From: DATLFA01 sp039934635
Lineage (GTDB): Bacteria > Actinomycetota > Acidimicrobiia > Acidimicrobiales > WLNW01
Direction of reading: 5' to 3'
NCBI GenBank assembly: GCA_039934635.1
Contig: JBDTLT010000017.1
Location: 1 to 48,740 of the forward strand
Length of the DNA: 48,740 nucleotides
Positions within the stretch are counted from its first letter, which is position 1; each line of letters begins with the position of its first letter. The position numbers were made by a program, and so were the translations under genes. Positions 43,057 to 48,740 of the stretch are shown piece after piece. The notes under the pieces are model-generated. The model was given only the letters and a program-made list of their open reading frames with translations. It had not been told where the DNA came from and ran no database searches.

Positions 43057-44982
43057 ATGCCTGAACACCCTAAGCGGGGCGACCCCGAGCCGGACGCGAG
43101 CGGCCATCACGGCCACGCCAAGCCGGCGACCGCCCTCCTCACGCTCGGCGCGCTCGGCGTCGTCTACGGCGACATCGGCACGAGCCCGCTGTACGCCCTC
43201 CGAGAATCCTTCGAGAGCCGCGCTCACCGACTCGAGGTGATCGAGCCCAATATTCTGGGCATCCTCTCGTTGACGTTCTGGTCGTTGATGATCGTCATCA
43301 CGGTGAAGTATCTGATCTTCGTGATGCGCGCCGACAACCAGGGCGAGGGCGGCATCTTGGCCCTCACCTCGCTGGTGGCGCCAAAGGGTGCGTCTGCGCG
43401 CGGGGCACGCGTCGCGCTCGTACTCATCGGCCTGTTCGGCACGGCATTGCTCTACGGCGACGGCATCATCACACCGGCCATCTCGGTGCTCTCGGCGGTC
43501 GAAGGAACCGAAGTCGCGACCTCGCGCTTCGAGTCGTGGGTCATTCCCGTTTCGATCGCCATCCTCATCTTCCTCTTCACGATCCAACGCAAGGGAACCG
43601 CCACCATCGGCCGCGTTTTCGGGCCGATCATGGTCATCTGGTTCTTCACGATCGCGTTGATCGGACTACCGCACATCGCCGATCACCCAGAGATCTTCAA
43701 GGCGCTCAACCCCATCTACGGCGTTCGCTTCTTCCGCGACAACGGGTTCCATGGCTTCTTGTCGCTCGGATCGATCTTCCTCGTCGTGACCGGCGGCGAG
43801 GCCCTCTATGCCGACATGGGTCATTTTGGTCCGAAGCCAATTCGCATCGGCTGGATCACGCTCGTGTTGCCGTCGCTGCTGATGTGCTACTTCGGGCAGG
43901 GCGCGTTGCTGCTCGGCGACCCGGCGGCGATCGACAATCCCTTCTATCGCCTCGCCCCCGAAGCGATGTTGGTGCCCCTCGTGGTGCTGGCCACCTTTGC
44001 CACCGTGATCGCCTCGCAGGCGTTGATCTCCGGCGCGTACTCGCTGACGATGCAGGCAGTGCAGCTGGGCTACATCCCACGCGTCAAGATCAAGCACACG
44101 TCGGCCAGCGCGTTCGGGCAGATCTACATCGGCACCATCAACTGGGCGATGATGGTCGCCTGCATCGGTCTCGTGATCGGGTTCCGCAGCTCGACCAACC
44201 TCGCCGCCGCGTACGGTCTCGCAGTGACCGCGACGATGGTCATCACCACCATCTTGCTCTATGTCGTGTTGCGCGAACGTTTCGAGTGGAGCGCGTGGAC
44301 AGCCGGCATGCTGTGCAGCTTCTTCTTGATCATCGACGTGGGATTCCTCGCCGCGAACTTGTTCAAGATTCCCGATGGCGGCTGGTTCCCGCTGGTGGTC
44401 GCCGCGATTGTCTTCACATTGATGACCACGTGGCGTACCGGACGTCAGCTCGTCGCGGAGCGAATCCATCGCGGCGAGATATTGCTCACCGATTTGATGG
44501 ACGCAGTTTCACCGACACCGATTCCGCGCGTTCCCGGTGTCGCCATCTTCTTGTTCTCTACTCCGCGTGTCGCGCCGCCGGCATTGATCGCGAACCTTCG
44601 CTACAACAAGGTGCTCCACGACCGCACCTACATCATGTCGATTCGCACGCAGGACATCCCGCGTGTTCCCCCCGACGAACGCTCGCAGGTCATCGATCTC
44701 GGCAGCGGCGTCAAACAGATCATCCTCAGCTATGGCTTCATGGAAGAACCGAACGCCCGCCTAGGTCTCACCGAAGGAGCTGTCGCCGAGCTCGGTATCC
44801 GACCGGAGGATGCGACGTACTTCCTCGGAGCCGAGAGCCTCAACGTGACCGAGAACGCCGGTATGGCTCGATGGCGTGAGCAGTTGTTCACCGTGATGTC
44901 GCGCAATACCACTCGTGCGGCGCGCTTCTTCAACTTGCCGTCGGACCGCACCGTCGAAGTCGGCATTCAAGTCGATCTCTAA
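43057..44982 (+). CDS. kup: Kup-family potassium uptake protein
   Basis: 641 residues, usual length for the KUP/HAK/KT family. It takes up K+, probably with H+ symport. The first helix region LLTLGALGVVYGDIGTSPLYALRESF (28-53) is the family hallmark, followed by NQGEGGILALTSLVAPKG, DGIITPAISVLSAVEG, GGEALYADMGHFG and SGAYSLTMQAVQLGYIPR. About twelve membrane helices are seen up to residue ~450, and a ~170-residue hydrophilic cytosolic domain follows (VFLFSTP ... VEVGIQVDL). The N-terminal ~22 residues are a polar His-rich extension. It is monocistronic. Confidence 0.95.
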   Translation: MPEHPKRGDPEPDASGHHGHAKPATALLTLGALGVVYGDIGTSPLYALRESFESRAHRLEVIEPNILGILSLTFWSLMIVITVKYLIFVMRADNQGEGGILALTSLVAPKGASARGARVALVLIGLFGTALLYGDGIITPAISVLSAVEGTEVATSRFESWVIPVSIAILIFLFTIQRKGTATIGRVFGPIMVIWFFTIALIGLPHIADHPEIFKALNPIYGVRFFRDNGFHGFLSLGSIFLVVTGGEALYADMGHFGPKPIRIGWITLVLPSLLMCYFGQGALLLGDPAAIDNPFYRLAPEAMLVPLVVLATFATVIASQALISGAYSLTMQAVQLGYIPRVKIKHTSASAFGQIYIGTINWAMMVACIGLVIGFRSSTNLAAAYGLAVTATMVITTILLYVVLRERFEWSAWTAGMLCSFFLIIDVGFLAANLFKIPDGGWFPLVVAAIVFTLMTTWRTGRQLVAERIHRGEILLTDLMDAVSPTPIPRVPGVAIFLFSTPRVAPPALIANLRYNKVLHDRTYIMSIRTQDIPRVPPDERSQVIDLGSGVKQIILSYGFMEEPNARLGLTEGAVAELGIRPEDATYFLGAESLNVTENAGMARWREQLFTVMSRNTTRAARFFNLPSDRTVEVGIQVDL

Positions 44983-45048
44983 CCTCGAGGGTCCCCGCGC
45001 AAAGCGCGAAGCTGCGCTCTGGTAGGCCCGCGGAGCAGTGGCAGGCGC

Positions 45049-45054
45049 TAGCGT
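45049..45054 (+). promoter_or_regulatory. -10 box upstream of inositol-3-phosphate synthase
   Basis: TAGCGT in the 135-nt gap after kup; it would give a ~57-nt leader ending in the AAGGAGG ribosome site (45107-45113). The first part of the gap has short G/C-rich palindromes such as GCGCAAAGCGC that may end the kup transcript. Confidence 0.3.
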
Positions 45055-45117
45055 CGGACCCATTCCGAGGTCCGTCGACGCGTTGCGCTCGACCGACCCA
45101 CCGCCCAAGGAGGCGCT

Positions 45118-46455
45118 GTGCCCGCTCCCCCCACCCCTACCATTGCCCCTGCATCGGGCAAGCTCGGCATACTCACGGTCGGCCTCGGTGCCGTCGCGAC
45201 GACGCTCATCTCCGGAGTCGAACTCGTCAAACGCGGCATGGCTGCACCCATCGGCTCGCTGACGCAGATGGGCACCATTCGTCTCGGTAAGCGCACTGAC
45301 CAACGCGTGCCGTTGATCCGCGACTTCGTGCCGCTTGCCTCGCTCGACGACGTGGTGTTCGGTGCGTGGGATCCGTTCCCCGACGACGCGTACGTCGCGG
45401 CATCACGCGCGGGCGTGCTCGAGTCGCGCCACCTCGAGGCGATCGCCGAATCATTGCGCTCGGTGCAACCGATGAAGGCGGCGTTCGATCCGTTCTACGT
45501 CAAGCGCCTCGATGGCCCCAACGTGATCGGTGTCGGGTCCAAGCGAAAGATGCTCGAAGGCATCCGTGAAGGCATTCACAAGTTCGCCAACGACAACGCC
45601 GTCGATCGCATGGTGATGGTGTGGTGTGGGTCGACCGAGATCTTCCTCGAGGTGGGCGCCGCACATCAAGACATTGCATCGTTCGAAAAAGCAATCGATG
45701 CCAACGACCCGACGATCGCACCATCGATGCTCTATGCGTACGCGGCGTTGCTCGAGGGCATCCCGTTCGCCAACGGCGCCCCGAACCTCACCGTCGACAT
45801 CCCGGTGTTGCGCGAATACGCGTCCACTCACAAGATCCCGATCAGCGGCAAGGACTTCAAGACGGGCCAGACGCTGCTCAAGACGGTGCTCGCGCCGATG
45901 TTCAAAGCGCGCATGTTGGGAATCGCCGGTTGGTACTCGACCAACATTCTCGGCAATCGCGACGGCGAGGTGCTCGACGATCCCGAGAGCTTCAAGACGA
46001 AAGAAGAGTCCAAGCTCGGCGTGCTCGAGCACATCCTCGAGCCCGATCGCAACCCAGAGCTCTACGGCGACATCTACCACAAGGTGCGCATCAACTATTA
46101 CCCGCCACGCGGCGATAACAAAGAGGGTTGGGACAACATCGACATCTTCGGGTGGATGAACTACCCGATGCAGATCAAGGTCGACTTCTTGTGCCGTGAC
46201 TCGATCTTGGCTGCGCCGCTGGCGCTCGATCTCGCGCTGTTCTCCGACCTCGCATCGCGCGCCGGTATGGGCGGCATCCAAGAATGGTTGAGCTTCTATT
46301 ACAAGAGCCCGCAGGTTGCTCCGGGCCTCTATCCCGAGCACGACCTCTTCATCCAGTTGACCAAGCTCAAGAACACGCTGCGCTGGATGATGGGCGAGGA
46401 CATGATCACTCACCTCGGCCTCGAGTACTACCCCGACAACTACACGGAAGTGTGA
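45118..46455 (+). CDS. ino1: Inositol-3-phosphate synthase, long form
   Basis: 445 residues from a GTG, with AAGGAGG 4 nt upstream. It converts glucose-6-phosphate to inositol-3-phosphate with an internal NAD+ cycle; the product feeds phosphatidylinositol and mycothiol. NAD-binding motif ILTVGLGAVATTLISGVEL (18-36), then TQMGTIRLGKRTDQRVPLIRDF, VWCGSTEIF, ISGKDFKTGQTLLKTVLAPMFKARMLG, NILGNRDGEVLDDPESFKTKEESK and GWMNYPMQIKVDFLCRDSILAAPLALDLALF. At 445 residues it is longer than the mycobacterial Ino1 (~370) and resembles the longer bacterial form. It is 40 nt upstream of the crotonase gene; that gap holds repeat copy C. Confidence 0.9.
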   Translation: MPAPPTPTIAPASGKLGILTVGLGAVATTLISGVELVKRGMAAPIGSLTQMGTIRLGKRTDQRVPLIRDFVPLASLDDVVFGAWDPFPDDAYVAASRAGVLESRHLEAIAESLRSVQPMKAAFDPFYVKRLDGPNVIGVGSKRKMLEGIREGIHKFANDNAVDRMVMVWCGSTEIFLEVGAAHQDIASFEKAIDANDPTIAPSMLYAYAALLEGIPFANGAPNLTVDIPVLREYASTHKIPISGKDFKTGQTLLKTVLAPMFKARMLGIAGWYSTNILGNRDGEVLDDPESFKTKEESKLGVLEHILEPDRNPELYGDIYHKVRINYYPPRGDNKEGWDNIDIFGWMNYPMQIKVDFLCRDSILAAPLALDLALFSDLASRAGMGGIQEWLSFYYKSPQVAPGLYPEHDLFIQLTKLKNTLRWMMGEDMITHLGLEYYPDNYTEV

Positions 46456-46458
46456 CCT

Positions 46459-46490
46459 GGCCCGAGCAGCCTTCAGAGCGGGAAGAGCGG
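46459..46490 (+). repeat. Dispersed intergenic repeat, copy C
   Basis: Begins GGCCCGAGCAGCCTTCAGAG and continues CGGGAAGAGCGG. It lies between ino1 and the crotonase gene, ending 5 nt before the crotonase ATG, so its purine-rich 3' end (GCGGGAAGAGC) may double as a ribosome site. Copies A and B are similar. Confidence 0.65.
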
Positions 46491-46495
46491 ACGGC

Positions 46496-47320
46496 ATGAG
46501 CGAGTTCCAGACCATCATCTACGAAGAAACCGACGGCGTCGCGTGGGTGACGCTCAATCGGCCCGAGGCGCACAACGCGTTCAACGATCAGATGCAGCGC
46601 GAGTTGCGCGGCCTGTGGCACGGACTGCGCTACAACGACGACGTGCGCTGCATCGTTCTCACCGGCGCCGGCGAAAAGGCGTTCTGCACCGGCATCGACC
46701 GCAAAGAGACGATGGATCAAGGCGTCGCGTTCACCACCGGTGACCGCATGACCGGGTGGTTGTCGAGCCCGTGGATGTTCGACGATCCCGGCGACAACAT
46801 CGGCCCCAAGAGCTGTCGCTTGTGGAAGCCGGTGATCGCCGCGGTCAACGGCATGGCCTGTGGTGGCGCGTTCTACATGCTCGGCGAGACCGAGTTCATC
46901 ATCGCCGCCGAGCACGCGACGTTCTTCGATCCGCACGTCACCTACGGCATGACCGCGGCGTACGAGCCGATCCACATGCTGTCGAAGGTGCCGTTCCCTG
47001 AGATCATGCGCATGACGTTGATGGGCAACAGCGAGCGGCTGTCCGCGCAGCGTGCGTACGAGATCGGCATGGTGTCGCAGGTCGTCCCGCAGGACAAGCT
47101 GCGCGAGACCGCGGCGTGGGTGGCGCAACGCATCGCCGATGCACCACCGGTCGCAGTCGTCGGTTCGATGCGCGCACTGTGGGCGGCGCTCGAGATGGGG
47201 CGTCAACAAGCGCTGTCGATCAGCGACATCCTCACTCGCCTCGGCAACGAGCCATCGGCGCTCGAAGCCGGGCAAGAGAAGTTCGCCAGCGGCTCTCGCG
47301 AGAATTGGCGCCTGCGCTGA
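46496..47320 (+). CDS. Crotonase-family protein lacking both hydratase glutamates
   Basis: 274 residues, full-length single-domain crotonase: VTLNRPEAHNAFNDQMQRELR, oxyanion segments GEKAFCTGIDRKETM and VNGMACGGAFYMLGETEFI, then FFDPHVTYGMTAAYEPIH and a normal C-terminal helical tail. By alignment with rat mitochondrial hydratase, the two catalytic Glu positions are Tyr127 and His147, so it is unlikely to be a simple enoyl-CoA hydratase. An isomerase, a thioesterase or a non-hydrating lyase role is possible. It is probably co-transcribed with ino1 only by proximity; no other CoA gene is adjacent. Confidence 0.85.
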   Translation: MSEFQTIIYEETDGVAWVTLNRPEAHNAFNDQMQRELRGLWHGLRYNDDVRCIVLTGAGEKAFCTGIDRKETMDQGVAFTTGDRMTGWLSSPWMFDDPGDNIGPKSCRLWKPVIAAVNGMACGGAFYMLGETEFIIAAEHATFFDPHVTYGMTAAYEPIHMLSKVPFPEIMRMTLMGNSERLSAQRAYEIGMVSQVVPQDKLRETAAWVAQRIADAPPVAVVGSMRALWAALEMGRQQALSISDILTRLGNEPSALEAGQEKFASGSRENWRLR

Positions 47321-47339
47321 CCGCTAACGGGGTCGGCGG

Positions 47340-47828
47340 TCAACGTCCACAGCCGCCGCCCCATTTGTCCGCCAACGCTTTCGGCAGGCCCGACTTGACC
47401 AACTCGTCGCTCGGGGCAGAGGCCACACCGCCACAGCCGGGTCCGTAGTAGTCGGTACTCCAGGAAGCCCCGGCCACGTGTTGGATCAACAGGATTCCGT
47501 CACCGGATTGGCCGATCCATCCGAACATCCGCCAGCCCGCTTCACACTTGAGCGACGCCCCCACCGGTGGAACGACCACGATGCCTCCGCCGATGTTGTA
47601 GCTCGTCGGTGCACTACACGCCACCAATGGAGCGGTGGTCGGGCTCGCGGTGGTCGGGCTCGCGGTGGTAGGACTTGCGGTTGTAGGGCTCGCGACCGCG
47701 GTAGTCGAGGCCGCAGTCGCGGAGATCGGTGTGGTCGCGTTCGGCGCGTTCTCGCCTCGATGCGTCTCGCCGCCACACGCCGCTATCGCGAGCACGACGA
47801 TGATGACGGCAAGCCCTTTGATCGACAT
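47340..47828 (-). CDS. Lipoprotein with Ser-Pro-Thr-Thr-Ala repeat stalk
   Basis: 162 residues from the ATG at 47828. Signal peptide MSIKGLAVIIVVLAIAAC with lipobox Cys18. A Thr/Ala/Pro linker contains four tandem SPTTA pentapeptides (residues 47-66), a likely O-mannosylated stalk. The C-terminal globular domain has Cys71, Cys94 and two late Cys (GPGCGG, GGGCGR), suggesting two disulfides (TSYNIGGGIVVVPPVGASLKCEAGWRMFGWIGQSGDGILLIQHV). I recognise no family. An in-frame start further upstream (47870) would add a non-signal-like leader. It lies 48 nt after the 151-aa gene on the same strand. Confidence 0.72.
   Translation of the reverse strand: MSIKGLAVIIVVLAIAACGGETHRGENAPNATTPISATAASTTAVASPTTASPTTASPTTASPTTAPLVACSAPTSYNIGGGIVVVPPVGASLKCEAGWRMFGWIGQSGDGILLIQHVAGASWSTDYYGPGCGGVASAPSDELVKSGLPKALADKWGGGCGR
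47631..47690 (-). repeat. 15-bp in-frame tandem repeat (four units)
   Basis: Four 15-bp units encode the four SPTTA pentapeptides. The first two units are near-identical in DNA and the others carry silent changes. Such tracts can change unit number by slippage without a frameshift. Confidence 0.8.
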
Positions 47829-47876
47829 GCTCCATTGTGCACGACTGAGCGACACGCGTCGCGCACACAACGCGCG

Positions 47877-48332
47877 CTAGTTGACGGCGTCGATCTCTGC
47901 CAGCACTTCACCGATGATCTTGGTGGCCTTGTGCGGAGCCAACTGCTCTCCACCCTCGGCCTCGGCCACCTCTGAGGCAAATGCCTGCACTGACGGTGTG
48001 CCACCGACGAGCACATGGCGCAGTGCCTCGGCACTTGCGTCGGCATCGTCGAGTGCTTCTACCGCTTCGTGGACATGCTTCGGGTCTTCGGCCACGGCGT
48101 GCACCACGTGCATCGCCTGTTCGCGACCAGACGCGGTGGAAACCGCCTCACCACGGTCGGGATTCTGCTGCGCATCCCATTCGGCCAGCGCCTCTGCATA
48201 GCCGCCTTCGCCCGGGCGTATCACCATCGTCGTCGGGCCGGTGTCGACGGGTTCGTCTACGTTGTCGTCGGCATGACGATCACGAGCCACGGGTACGGTC
48301 AACGAGCCATCGTCATGTCGAATAATTTCCAT
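47877..48332 (-). CDS. Acidic cytosolic protein of unknown function
   Basis: 151 residues from the ATG at 48332 (MEIIRHDDGSLTVPVARDRH), with a TACAGT -10 box 6 nt upstream and no ribosome site. It is strongly acidic, with a predicted alpha-helical second half (AMHVVHAVAEDPKHVHEAVEALDDADASAEALRHVLVGG ... ASEVAEAEGGEQLAPHKATKIIGEVLAEIDAVN). No signal peptide, membrane helix or known motif was recognised. Confidence 0.68.
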   Translation of the reverse strand: MEIIRHDDGSLTVPVARDRHADDNVDEPVDTGPTTMVIRPGEGGYAEALAEWDAQQNPDRGEAVSTASGREQAMHVVHAVAEDPKHVHEAVEALDDADASAEALRHVLVGGTPSVQAFASEVAEAEGGEQLAPHKATKIIGEVLAEIDAVN

Positions 48333-48338
48333 CCGGCG

Positions 48339-48344
48339 ACTGTA
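48339..48344 (-). promoter_or_regulatory. -10 box of the 151-aa gene
   Basis: TACAGT, 6 nt before the ATG at 48332; leaderless geometry. Confidence 0.55.
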
Positions 48345-48481
48345 CCCAATGGCGCCGCCAAGCAAACCGACCTACGCCTTCGTAAGGGGCCGAGCAACGT
48401 TCGTTGCCGTCGATCTGATGACGATTCCATCGACAACGGCGCTCCCGAGAACAGCTGCGTCGGGTCGACCAACGGCACCGC

Positions 48482-48740
48482 TCAGCTACCGCCGATCTCG
48501 GGCAGCCGGTCGGGAAAGCACCGGGCCAAGTTGAATTCGATGACGGTGTAGCTCGCCACGCCCGCGCTCGTATACGGATCGCCCGCGGCGAAAGCTTCGG
48601 CTTCGGCGCGTGTCGCGACGTCGATCATGACCACACCGCCAACCGACGGCACCTGGCGCCCTGCCATCACAACGGGGCCTTGCCGGCACTGCTCGGCGAA
48701 CCACGCGCCGTGCGCAGGGTGCACCGCTTCGAGCTCGTCT
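48482..48740 (-). CDS. YciI-like (YCII-domain) protein, truncated by the window
   Basis: At least 85 residues; the frame is open at the window edge, so the N-terminus is missing. HPAHGAWFAEQCRQGPVVMAGRQVPSVGGVVMIDVATRAEAEAFAAGDPYTSAGVASYTVIEFNLA matches the YCII family, including the His of the HxxW/L motif and the AxAGDPY block. These are small ferredoxin-like dimers of uncertain function, some with peroxidase-like or dehalogenase-related activity claims. The ~150 nt between this stop and the 151-aa gene start holds only that gene's promoter; I see no other feature there. Confidence 0.8.
   Translation of the reverse strand, partial: DELEAVHPAHGAWFAEQCRQGPVVMAGRQVPSVGGVVMIDVATRAEAEAFAAGDPYTSAGVASYTVIEFNLARCFPDRLPEIGGS

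Noticed and set aside
47631..47690. CRISPR-like or VNTR array
   Set aside because: It has no spacers and the repeats encode an in-frame pentapeptide stalk in a lipoprotein.

Overview
The window looks like a chromosomal segment of a high-GC actinobacterium, most plausibly a member of Acidimicrobiia (Ilumatobacter-like). That placement is inferred from gene content and from the promoter and start-codon style, not from any marker gene. I see no rRNA, tRNA, phage, IS element, plasmid or CRISPR signature. Coding density is very high and no gene-free stretch exceeds 300 bases; the longest gap, in front of leuA, holds a leader-peptide attenuator.

Layout. 1-11 kb is mostly amino-acid metabolism: the end of leuD, a secreted beta-propeller lipoprotein, leuA with a leucine attenuator, a small sunset-domain protein, serA, an S9 peptidase, a class I aminotransferase and serC. 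11-13 kb holds a translationally coupled GT87/GT2 glycosyltransferase pair. 13-17 kb holds a homospermidine synthase operon (homospermidine synthase, a small membrane-anchored protein, an acyl-CoA carboxylase beta subunit), a DUF5658-like membrane protein, and a TetR regulator beside an LppM-like lipoprotein. 18.9-32 kb and 38.9-43 kb are acyl-CoA catabolism: a CoA-transferase and SDR pair divergent from a small protein, acyl-CoA ligase and crotonase operon; an acyl-CoA dehydrogenase, DUF1330, thiolase and dihydrodipicolinate-reductase-like run; two tandem acyl-CoA ligases; and a thiolase divergent from a second acyl-CoA dehydrogenase and a FadD19-like synthetase. These resemble the ligase/dehydrogenase/hydratase/thiolase sets used on steroid side chains or branched acids, but the substrate is not readable from sequence. 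31.8-38.9 kb is mixed housekeeping and accessory: rsgA coupled to an MBL hydrolase, a membrane-anchored sulfite-oxidase-like molybdoenzyme, a GT2, an amidase and a hydroxyacid dehydrogenase. 43-48.7 kb holds kup, a long-form inositol-3-phosphate synthase, an atypical crotonase, a lipoprotein with a repeat stalk, an unknown acidic protein and a partial YciI-like protein.

Most notable points. (1) Two neighbouring divergent genes, the CoA-transferase (19851-21368) and the crotonase (23310-24287), both look like products of duplication followed by complementary loss, so their domain orders are rearranged. (2) A leucine leader peptide, hairpin and terminator precede leuA. (3) Many genes start 6-10 nt after a TANNNT -10 box, suggesting widespread leaderless transcripts. 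(4) A dispersed ~30-bp intergenic repeat has three clear copies, and one gap carries a trio of identical-stem mini-hairpins.
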